NCBI RefSeq assembly: GCF_000730425.1
Contig: NZ_CP008896.1
Coordinates: 372,001 to 436,000, forward strand
Reading direction: 5' to 3'
Source: Pseudomonas fluorescens
Lineage (GTDB): Bacteria > Pseudomonadota > Gammaproteobacteria > Pseudomonadales > Pseudomonadaceae
Length of the DNA: 64,000 nucleotides
In this document: positions 40,473 to 47,461 of the stretch, in pieces
How the letters are laid out: every line of letters begins with the position of its first letter
Position numbering within the stretch: position 1 is the stretch's first letter
Notes under the pieces: model-generated
Seen by the model: the letters and a program-made list of their open reading frames with translations, nothing else
Told to the model about the DNA's origin: nothing
Databases searched by the model: none
Position numbers and translations under genes: made by a program

Positions 40473-40847
40473 ATGGACGCAACATCATCTGATGGTGCCC
40501 AACCGGTTACGGATCCAGATGTGGCCCTGCGCGCTATTTTGGGCGCGCTTCAGCCGTTGGTCGATAACGGTCGGCTGGATAATCTGGTCGATTTGCTCTC
40601 GATTGCTGCTGACCTGGTCGATCTGTTGGATGGGGCGATGGTGGAAAAACTCGCAAGGTTGTTTGAGCAAACCGCCAGCGTGAGCTGGGATCTGGGCAAC
40701 GCAATGCGTATGGCCAAGTCACAAACGCTGGCTTTGGAACAGCCCGAGAGCCTGTACGGCTTGCTGATCCTACTTCGCGAACCGGGCACCCGGCGGGGCG
40801 TAGGTCTGATTCTGAGAACGCTGAACGTCATTGGAAGACAACTGTGA
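40473..40847 (+). CDS. DUF1641-family protein
   Basis: 124 residues from ATG 40473, with GGAGGGAG eight bases upstream; an ATG at 40455 precedes that site and is not preferred. Predicted all-helical: ALRAILGALQPLVDNGRLDNLVDLLSIAAD, then YGLLILLREPGTRRGVGLILRTLNVIG, the DUF1641 pattern. Members are often found next to SQR-like flavoproteins or formate dehydrogenase genes. The tight spacing on both sides supports a three-gene operon. Molecular role unknown. Confidence 0.7.
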   Translation: MDATSSDGAQPVTDPDVALRAILGALQPLVDNGRLDNLVDLLSIAADLVDLLDGAMVEKLARLFEQTASVSWDLGNAMRMAKSQTLALEQPESLYGLLILLREPGTRRGVGLILRTLNVIGRQL

Positions 40848-40868
40848 CACGACCTGGAGGTCCACCTC

Positions 40869-41687
40869 ATGATCGCTGATGCTTCACAAAAAAAAGGTAC
40901 CAGTACCCAATGGGACCCAGCGTCCTACCTGAAGTTTGCCCGGCTGCGCGAGCGTCCTGTGATCGAACTTCTCGACCGTATCCACCTTGAGCGGCCGCAA
41001 TGCATCTACGACCTGGGTTGTGGCACGGGCATTGCCACTCAACTGCTGGCCAAGCGTTGGCCGGAAGCTGAACTGACCGGTGTCGACAGCTCCGCCGAAA
41101 TGCTCGCTGAGGCCACTTACCTGCCCATCAAGGCCCTGTGGCAGCGCCGTGACCTGCAGGGCTGGTACGCCGAGCAGCCTGCGGACCTGCTGCTGGCGGC
41201 GGCTGTTTTGCACTTTATTGAAGGGCATGATGAGCTGTTGCCCCGGCTGCTGCGGCAGCTCAAACCCGGCGGCTGTTTTGCCGCCCATATGCCCAACTGG
41301 CGCGATGCACACTGGTATCGGTTGATGCTCGACACGCTGGAAGACGCGGGACCTGGAGGCGTGCCACTGGGCACCCGCCAACTGCGCCAGGCGATGTCTA
41401 CCCGGCCAGTGCTCTCGCTGGATTGCTACTACCGTTTGCTGGCGCCCATGACCCAGGAGCTGGATATCTGGGAAACCGAGTACCTGCAAGTGGTCCAGGG
41501 ACAATCGCCGATTTTTGACTGGGTCAAGGTCTCGGCCTTGCGCCCGGTGTTGCTGGCGCTGGATGATCAGGATCGGGCGCGCTTTCTCTATCACTACCTT
41601 GAGCGAGTGCACCAAGAGTACCCGCCTGAATCAGATGGGCTCACGTTGTTCCCCTTCAAACGGATATTTATTGTGGCGCGGGTCTGA
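40869..41687 (+). CDS. SAM-dependent methyltransferase, trans-aconitate methyltransferase-like
   Basis: 272 residues. It follows the E. coli Tam layout: TQWDPASYLKFARLRERPVIELLDRI at the N-terminus, SAM motif YDLGCGTGIATQLLAKRWP, TGVDSSAEMLAEA, LLAAAVLHFIEGHDELLPRLL, and a C-terminal DWVKVSALRPVLLAL...YPPESDGLTLFPFKRIFIVAR. Tam methylates trans-aconitate, a by-product that inhibits the citric acid cycle. Its place behind the SQR-like and DUF1641 genes is unusual, so the substrate may differ. Confidence 0.8.
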   Translation: MIADASQKKGTSTQWDPASYLKFARLRERPVIELLDRIHLERPQCIYDLGCGTGIATQLLAKRWPEAELTGVDSSAEMLAEATYLPIKALWQRRDLQGWYAEQPADLLLAAAVLHFIEGHDELLPRLLRQLKPGGCFAAHMPNWRDAHWYRLMLDTLEDAGPGGVPLGTRQLRQAMSTRPVLSLDCYYRLLAPMTQELDIWETEYLQVVQGQSPIFDWVKVSALRPVLLALDDQDRARFLYHYLERVHQEYPPESDGLTLFPFKRIFIVARV

Positions 41688-41717
41688 ACCTGACACATGC
41701 CAGGTCCTGCCTGGTGT

Positions 41718-42329
41718 TTATCCGCGCAGGCGCTGGATGATTTCATCGTAGCCAACCGCGCGCGACAGTCGTTGCAGGGCATCCAGGCGGCGGGAATACG
41801 CCTGTGTATCACCGTAGGTCAGCTCCACATGCAGGCTGTCGAGCGTCACCAGGTAAGCCTCAGCCAGAATCTCCCCGGCCTGTGCGTCTATGTCCGGATA
41901 GGCCTTGAGCAACCCCTGTTGGAAGTGGCTGCGGATCATGGCCATATAGTCATTGAACCCGGACATGACCACGTCCCTCAGCGGTGCCGGAGGGTAAAAG
42001 GCGGCCCTCAACAAAAAACGCAGGGATTCATTGCTGTTGTGGCGGCGCTGCAGGTTGTCGATGTAGACCTCGCCGGGGGCCTTGATCGATCGTGAGTTTT
42101 TCGCAAATTGGCTTTGCACATAATCGCGTTCGGCCTGCAGTGCGAGTTCAAGCGCGACCACGTAGAGCGCATCCTTGCTCGCAAAGTGTGCGTACAGAGA
42201 GGCCTTCTTGATGCCCGCGCGTAGGGCGATGTCGTTCAACGAGGCCGCGTCGTAGCCATGTTCGGCAAATTGCTCCAGCGCCAGGTGCGCGATGCGTTCG
42301 GCGGCCGAGGTCAGGGTATTGGACGTCAT
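41718..42329 (-). CDS. TetR-family regulator of the adjacent MFS exporter
   Basis: 203 residues, with AAGGAG before ATG 42329. The N-terminal HTH (about 8-55) reads RIAHLALEQFAEHGYDAASLNDIALRAGIKKASLYAHFASKDAL, the classic TetR signature. The C-terminal part would bind a ligand. It is 15 bp downstream of the exporter gene, forming an exporter-regulator operon, and probably binds the palindrome at 43590-43605. Confidence 0.92.
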   Translation of the reverse strand: MTSNTLTSAAERIAHLALEQFAEHGYDAASLNDIALRAGIKKASLYAHFASKDALYVVALELALQAERDYVQSQFAKNSRSIKAPGEVYIDNLQRRHNSNESLRFLLRAAFYPPAPLRDVVMSGFNDYMAMIRSHFQQGLLKAYPDIDAQAGEILAEAYLVTLDSLHVELTYGDTQAYSRRLDALQRLSRAVGYDEIIQRLRG

Positions 42330-42344
42330 GGTGTAGCTCCTTAA

Positions 42345-43565
42345 TCAGTGCCCGGTCAGATCAAAGGCATCGCCTGCACTGCAAGGCAGGCTGATCGCCG
42401 TCAGCAGGCAGGTCAGCAACGCGCTGGCCAACAACAATGTGGCCCAGGCTACGGGTCCATGGGTCAGGGCCAAGGCCGAGAGCGGCGTCGCGCTGGCGGA
42501 AATGGACAGTTGGAACGCACCCAGCAGTGCGGCGGTGGAGCCCAGCGCGCGTTTTTGCGAGGACATCACCAGCGACATCAGCGTGGACTCAGCGATGCCC
42601 AGGCCAAACAGGGCCACAGCCATGCCCGCCACTATACCGGGCAGAGCCAGGCTGGTCAGGGTGGAAACCACAGCGATTGCCGAGCCAGCGGCCATGCACG
42701 ACACACCGATCAGTGACAGGCGGCTCAAGCCAAGCCGGCTGACCAGTTTCCCGGCGCTCATCGCCCCGATCAGGATGGCGATGCCGGTGACGCCGAACAA
42801 CAGGCCAAAGGCTTGCGGACTCAGGCCGTAGGTCCGCTGGTAGACCAGGGTCGCGCCGCCGATGTAGGCAAACAGAAAAAAGAACGCCGCGGCGACGGCG
42901 AGGGTCGGGCGCAGGAAATTCCGGTCCCTGGCAATTGCCAGGTAAGTGCGGCATGCGGCGCCCAGGCGCAAGGGGGCTCTATGGCGCAAGGCCAGGGTTT
43001 CTGGCAGCGACAGCCAGCTGTTGCCGAGTACCGCCAGGCCAAAGGCGGCGAGTACCAGCATCACCGCACGCCAGCCGTAGTGGGTATCGATCACCCCGCC
43101 CAGTGCCGGGGCGAAGATCGGTGCAACCCCTTCGATGGTCATCAGCAACGCAAAGAGCTTGGTCGCGGCCACGCCCTCGCTGACGTCCCGGACCATGCTC
43201 ATGATCACCACCAGCGTCAGTGCGCTGCCAAGTCCCTGGACGAAGCGTAGGGCGATCAGCGTCTCCAGTGTTGGAGCCCACGCTGCGCCTAATGAGCACA
43301 AGGTAAACAGCACCAGGCCGGCCAACAGGGGCCGCCGGCGCCCGTAGGCGTCGACGATGGGCCCGAAGATCAACTGGCCTGCGCCCATGGCCAGGAGGAA
43401 GAACGTCAGGGTCAACTGCACGCTGGCGAAGCTGCTCTGATACTCGCGGGCAATCTCGGGCAGGCTCGACAAGTACATATCGACAGCCGATGGGCCGAGG
43501 GCGCCGATCAGTCCAAGACCCATAGCCAGCCTCAGGGAAACCCTGTGGGTGGGGTACGAATTCAT
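42345..43565 (-). CDS. MFS multidrug exporter, Bcr/CflA-type
   Basis: 406 residues from ATG 43565 (GGAGG upstream); the longer frame to 43679 runs through the operator. Twelve membrane segments; GALGPSAVDMYLSSLPEIAREY (motif D1-like region typical of Bcr/CflA), GPIVDAYGRRRPLLAG (motif A) and RFVQGLGSAL (motif B) are visible. Proton-driven export of drugs or small metabolites is expected. TetR downstream in the same operon likely provides feedback. Confidence 0.9.
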   Translation of the reverse strand: MNSYPTHRVSLRLAMGLGLIGALGPSAVDMYLSSLPEIAREYQSSFASVQLTLTFFLLAMGAGQLIFGPIVDAYGRRRPLLAGLVLFTLCSLGAAWAPTLETLIALRFVQGLGSALTLVVIMSMVRDVSEGVAATKLFALLMTIEGVAPIFAPALGGVIDTHYGWRAVMLVLAAFGLAVLGNSWLSLPETLALRHRAPLRLGAACRTYLAIARDRNFLRPTLAVAAAFFFLFAYIGGATLVYQRTYGLSPQAFGLLFGVTGIAILIGAMSAGKLVSRLGLSRLSLIGVSCMAAGSAIAVVSTLTSLALPGIVAGMAVALFGLGIAESTLMSLVMSSQKRALGSTAALLGAFQLSISASATPLSALALTHGPVAWATLLLASALLTCLLTAISLPCSAGDAFDLTGH

Positions 43566-43589
43566 ACGGCCTCCAATGCTAAGAAACAT

Positions 43590-43605
43590 CCTACCGGTCG
43601 GTAGG
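43590..43605. promoter_or_regulatory. TetR-type operator
   Basis: CCTACCG-GT-CGGTAGG, a 7-bp inverted repeat with 2-bp centre, of the 'TACCGNNCGGTA' kind bound by many TetR proteins. It lies 25 bp upstream of the exporter ATG, over the likely promoter. Confidence 0.7.
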
Positions 43606-43704
43606 TTTTGCGTAGAGTACCGGCACGTCATAGAACGGTCAATGCGGGCAATCGCCAGAAGGTTCGAGGGTATCTGCATCGGTACACTGCAACTGCTTTC
43701 TATG

Positions 43705-43723
43705 AATGAGAGTCGTTATCAAT
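43705..43723. promoter_or_regulatory. Fur-box-like site upstream of TonB receptor
   Basis: AATGAGAGTCGTTATCAAT resembles the 19-bp Fur consensus (TGA.A.T..TTATCA core), 105 bp upstream of the receptor start. It implies iron-repressed expression. Confidence 0.55.
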
Positions 43724-43827
43724 TGTATTTCTTTAATTTTTTGATTGAATTAGACTCCCGCCGGCTGGGCACAAGCAGCGTTCCGGGCATCAGAAAAAAT
43801 AAAAAAACAGGCGTAGGGGAGCAGGGC

Positions 43828-45888
43828 GTGACTTTCAAGAAAACAACAATGGCGGTGGCCGTGGGTTCGGCTATCTGCCTGTGCAACGGTGCGTGGGCGG
43901 GCGAACAAACAAGCTCGCTGGAGATTGCGCCAATCACCGTCACCGGTGAAAAAATCAACCGCAGCCTGGAACAGACCCAGTCGAGCGTGGTGGTGGTGAC
44001 CGAGCAGCAACTGCGTGAAAAACAAGACCGTGACCTGGTGGATGTGTTTGCCCGAACGCCGGGTGTGTATAACCAGTCCGGCAATGAAAACTGGGGGATC
44101 CGCGGCGTGCCCGTGTCCGGTTTCGACGACCAGGGTCCGGCCACGCTCAACGGTGCGGTGTCGGTGTTCGTCGACGGCGCCGTGCAACCGAACCGAGCCC
44201 TGACCCTCAGCCCGATGCCGCTGTGGGACGTCGACCAGGTCGAAGTGTTCCTCGGCCCGCAATCCACCACCCAGGGCCGTAACTCGTTGGCCGGCGCGGT
44301 GGTGATCCAGACCCGCAACCCCACCTTCGAACCGAGTTTTTCCGCGCGCACCCACATGGGTAACTACGGTGAGCGCGGTGCGGCGGTGGCCGGTGGCGGC
44401 GCGCTGGTCGATAACAGGATCGCCGGGCGTATTGCCGTGGATTACCAGGAAGGCGATGGCTATATCGACAACATCGCCCTGCATGACGACGCCAATCCGA
44501 CCCGCACCGGCAATGCCCGGGGCAAGCTGCTGATCCTGCCCAATGACGATCTGGATGTGCTGCTGACCTACGCCCATGGCGAGAGCCGCAAAGGTGACAA
44601 CTCTGCCATGCGCCAGAGCGACAAGATCCGTTATTACAAGATGACGTCCAACACCAAGGCCTATGACAAGCTTGAGCAAGACACGCTCAGCGCCAAGCTG
44701 GACTACCGCCTGGACGATCACTGGTCGCTGACCAGCCTGAGCGCCAATACCCGCTCCGACTATGACGCACGCCTGGACTTCGACCAGTCCGCCGACGCCA
44801 ACCAGGTGGTGCTACGCACCCAGGACGGTGACTTGTTCAGCCAGGAACTGCGGCTGAACTATAGCGGCGATACGGTGAAGAGTTTTGTCGGCGCCTACTA
44901 CGGCCACAACACCAACAACTTCCACGATCGCCTGCTGTTCGACAACGCCCTGTTCGGCACCGCCAAGGGCGAGACGACCATTGAAAGCAAGGCCGTGTTC
45001 GGTGAAATCAACTGGACATTTGCCCCGCAGTGGACCTTGGTCACGGGTCTGCGCTACGACCACGAAACCAACGATACCGATATCAAGCAGGACGATTTTT
45101 CCAGCCCTGGCAAGGTCAGCAAGTCGTTTGATGCGCTGTTGCCCAAACTGGGCCTCGACTATGAGCTGGCCGCCAACCAGTACCTGGGTGTGATGGTGCA
45201 GAAGGGCTATCGCGGTGGCGGCGTCAACGTACGGGCCGGTGGCGGCCACGAGGGCTACGACCCGGAATACACCACCAACTACGAGTTGTCCTACCGTGGC
45301 GCATTCTTCGACAAGACCCTGCGCACCCGCGCCAACCTGTATTACACCGACTGGAGAGACCAGCAAGTCAGCGTATTGGAGCGCAACACCGATTTCGTCC
45401 AGGTGTTCAACGCGGGCAGCAGTGCTATCAAGGGCCTGGAAGTGTTTGTCGAAAAAGACCTTGGCGAGCCGTTGACCCTGACTGCCGGTGGCTCGATCAC
45501 CGCAGGCAAGTACAAGGACTTTGTGACCGGTGACGGCCGCGATATGAGCGGCGAGGAGTTCCTCTATTCGCCCAGGTACAAACTGTCCCTGGGCGGCATC
45601 TACCGCTGGAATGACCGCCTGACCCTGAACACCGACCTGGTGTACCAGAGCAGCGCACCGTCGGAGTATGAGTTCGATACGCCAGGCCAGGTCACGGGCG
45701 AGCGTCGCAGCGACAGTTACTGGCTGGTCAACTTCAACACCGAGTACAAGGTCAGCAAGAACGTCGCGGTTTCCGGTTTCGTGAAAAACGCCTTTGACAA
45801 GGAATACATCACTAACAACCGCAGCGGCGATATTGTCGATGTAGGTGCGCCGCGCACGGTCGGGCTGGTGTTGCGCTACGACATGTAA
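43828..45888 (+). CDS. TonB-dependent outer-membrane (siderophore-type) receptor
   Basis: 686 residues from GTG 43828, with AGGGGAG six bases upstream; the frame stays open upstream without a ribosome site. Signal peptide ends near CNGAWA. The TonB box is probably APITVTGE, then the plug domain (about 45-165: SSVVVVTEQQLREKQDRDLVDVFARTPGV, WGIRGVPVSGFDD, VEVFLGPQSTTQGRNSLAGAVVIQT) and a 22-strand barrel ending VGLVLRYDM with terminal aromatic/Met. The Fur-like site upstream suggests a ferric siderophore. Ligand not identifiable; plug resembles pesticin/yersiniabactin-type receptors. Confidence 0.92.
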   Translation: MTFKKTTMAVAVGSAICLCNGAWAGEQTSSLEIAPITVTGEKINRSLEQTQSSVVVVTEQQLREKQDRDLVDVFARTPGVYNQSGNENWGIRGVPVSGFDDQGPATLNGAVSVFVDGAVQPNRALTLSPMPLWDVDQVEVFLGPQSTTQGRNSLAGAVVIQTRNPTFEPSFSARTHMGNYGERGAAVAGGGALVDNRIAGRIAVDYQEGDGYIDNIALHDDANPTRTGNARGKLLILPNDDLDVLLTYAHGESRKGDNSAMRQSDKIRYYKMTSNTKAYDKLEQDTLSAKLDYRLDDHWSLTSLSANTRSDYDARLDFDQSADANQVVLRTQDGDLFSQELRLNYSGDTVKSFVGAYYGHNTNNFHDRLLFDNALFGTAKGETTIESKAVFGEINWTFAPQWTLVTGLRYDHETNDTDIKQDDFSSPGKVSKSFDALLPKLGLDYELAANQYLGVMVQKGYRGGGVNVRAGGGHEGYDPEYTTNYELSYRGAFFDKTLRTRANLYYTDWRDQQVSVLERNTDFVQVFNAGSSAIKGLEVFVEKDLGEPLTLTAGGSITAGKYKDFVTGDGRDMSGEEFLYSPRYKLSLGGIYRWNDRLTLNTDLVYQSSAPSEYEFDTPGQVTGERRSDSYWLVNFNTEYKVSKNVAVSGFVKNAFDKEYITNNRSGDIVDVGAPRTVGLVLRYDM

Positions 45889-45913
45889 GGTAAAACGCAC
45901 TGGGCTTGCAGGG

Positions 45914-45948
45914 GGGCTGGCTTGCCGCCGACGGCGGTGGGCCAGCCC
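45914..45948 (+). terminator. terminator-like hairpin after the TonB receptor
   Basis: GGGCTGGC (45914-45921) pairs with GCCAGCCC (45941-45948), with an inner GCCGCC/GGCGG stem. There is no T run, so it may be a stabilising 3' hairpin or a REP-like element. Confidence 0.5.
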
Positions 45949-45996
45949 ATGGCAGTGCAAATTCGTCCATGTATTCTCTTTTCGGTACCTCGACAA

Positions 45997-46010
45997 GGAA
46001 ATTTCCGAGA
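45997..46010. promoter_or_regulatory. motif GGAAATTTCCGAGA in the fimbrial promoter region
   Basis: The 14-mer recurs with one change at 55283-55296 (GGAAACTTCCGAGA) upstream of the second EAL gene. Its GGAAATTTCC core is palindromic. It lies 144 bp upstream of the fimbrial subunit start, and GTAGGAAGC follows a few bases later. Confidence 0.5.
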
Positions 46011-46153
46011 GCTTCGTAGGAAGCGTTCCGTCTGCTGCCCCGCGGGTAGTGTTTAGCATTCTCCAGGCAAAGAAAGCTCCTGTTGCAAGTCGGTGGGTCG
46101 ACCCACGACCCCTGCGCAAGAGGCCTTGTTTATAGAGAAAGCGGAGCCCTACC

Positions 46154-46690
46154 TTGAAAAGTTTAAGCAAAGTGATATTGCCCCTGGCCGGCCTGATGAT
46201 TGCCGGTTCGCTGCCGACAGCGAACGCTGCCAACGGCACCGTGAGTTTTACCGGTGAGATTGTCCAGTCGACCTGCTCGGTTGTTTCCGGTGACCAAAGC
46301 AAAACCGTGGTACTGGGCAAGTACCCGACCAGCGCGTTCCCCAAGACCGGTGCCACCAGCGGTGCCAAGGCGTTCACCATCAGCCTGGAAAAATGCGAGG
46401 CCGGTGACTACTCCCTGCGTTTTGACGGCAATACGCCGACCGGCAATCCGGACCTGCTGGCCGTCACCGGTGGCGCCAGAGGGGTGGGTGTAGAGATCCT
46501 CGACAACAACAGTGCCATTGTCCCCATCACCCAGGACGTCGCCGCACCGGCGACCGTTTCGATTGCCGCCACTGGCACCAGCCCGGGCGCCGCGACCTTC
46601 AACTTGCGGGCTCGCTACAGGTCCTTTCAGGACGTTGTAACGGCGGGGCAGGCCAACTCCAACGCTACGTTTACCATTCAATACAAGTAA
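46154..46690 (+). CDS. major fimbrial subunit (type 1-like, chaperone-usher)
   Basis: 178 residues from TTG 46154, the only start ahead of the signal peptide (GCGGAG upstream). Signal peptide MKSLSKVILPLAGLMIAGSL..ANA, then NGTVSFTGEIVQSTCSVV with the first of two conserved cysteines (second in LEKCEAG), and the C-terminal beta strand ATFTIQYK with the penultimate aromatic, used in donor-strand complementation. First gene of a four-gene fimbrial operon. Confidence 0.92.
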   Translation: MKSLSKVILPLAGLMIAGSLPTANAANGTVSFTGEIVQSTCSVVSGDQSKTVVLGKYPTSAFPKTGATSGAKAFTISLEKCEAGDYSLRFDGNTPTGNPDLLAVTGGARGVGVEILDNNSAIVPITQDVAAPATVSIAATGTSPGAATFNLRARYRSFQDVVTAGQANSNATFTIQYK

Positions 46691-46750
46691 GCCGCAGGCT
46701 GGCGGTACTGATGAGTCGCAAAAGGCTCATCGTCATCATGAGTAGTGGTT

Positions 46751-47440
46751 ATGAAAGTTGCAGTCTGTTGTGCTCTGCTTATGTTTTCGATGAGCGCTTT
46801 TTCCGGTATTCAAGTGGGTGCGACACGCGTCATCTATAACGGCGCAAGTCAGTCTTCTTCATTGTCGATAAAAAACGACAGTGAAGACACTTACATGGTG
46901 CAGACCTGGCTGGATACCGGTGACCCGACACAAAACCCCAAAGGGTTGCCGATTCTGGTAACACCACCGATATTGAAGTTGGCCTCCAACAAAGAAGCCG
47001 TCTTGCGTTTTATTTATTCCGGCCAGGGCCTGCCGCAAAACAAGGAGTCGTTGTTCTGGATCAACATCCAGGAAATCCCCCCGGCCCCCAAGCTTGAGAA
47101 CGTGCTGCAGGTCGCCATTCGTACGCGGGTCAAGCTGTTCTATCGCCCGGCGGCGCTCAAGATCGACCTGTACAAGCAGGCGCAAGCCCTTGTCTGGCGG
47201 CGCCAGGGCAATGAGTTGCTGGTTAGCAATGGCGGCCCGGCCCATGTCACCCTCGGCCTGTTGAAGTTTGAAAAAGCCGGCCAGATCGCCTGCGCTGTCG
47301 ATGGCGGCATGCTGCTGCCAGAGGGCAGCCTGCGTATTGAATTAGCGTCTGCGTGCCCAACTGACAGTGAGTTTTCATTCAGTTTTATCAATGACTACGG
47401 TGGTCACACCGAAATCAAAAATATCAGGCTCGACCGTTAA
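46751..47440 (+). CDS. periplasmic fimbrial chaperone (PapD family)
   Basis: 229 residues from ATG 46751 (a GTG at 46745 is also in frame). Signal peptide, then two Ig-like domains: IQVGATRVIYNGASQSSSLSIKN with the conserved Arg (R of ATRVIY), LVTPPILKLASNKEAVLRFIY, LFWINIQEIPP, and IRTRVKLFYRP with the conserved Lys that anchors subunit C-termini. It stabilises subunits and delivers them to the usher. Ends IKNIRLDR. Confidence 0.94.
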   Translation: MKVAVCCALLMFSMSAFSGIQVGATRVIYNGASQSSSLSIKNDSEDTYMVQTWLDTGDPTQNPKGLPILVTPPILKLASNKEAVLRFIYSGQGLPQNKESLFWINIQEIPPAPKLENVLQVAIRTRVKLFYRPAALKIDLYKQAQALVWRRQGNELLVSNGGPAHVTLGLLKFEKAGQIACAVDGGMLLPEGSLRIELASACPTDSEFSFSFINDYGGHTEIKNIRLDR

Positions 47441-47461
47441 GTCTGTCATGAGGTAGTTGTC

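Noticed and set aside
44812..46380. 522-codon open frame antisense to the TonB receptor and fimbrial subunit
   Set aside because: Covers two convincing genes on the other strand; low-complexity shadow composition.
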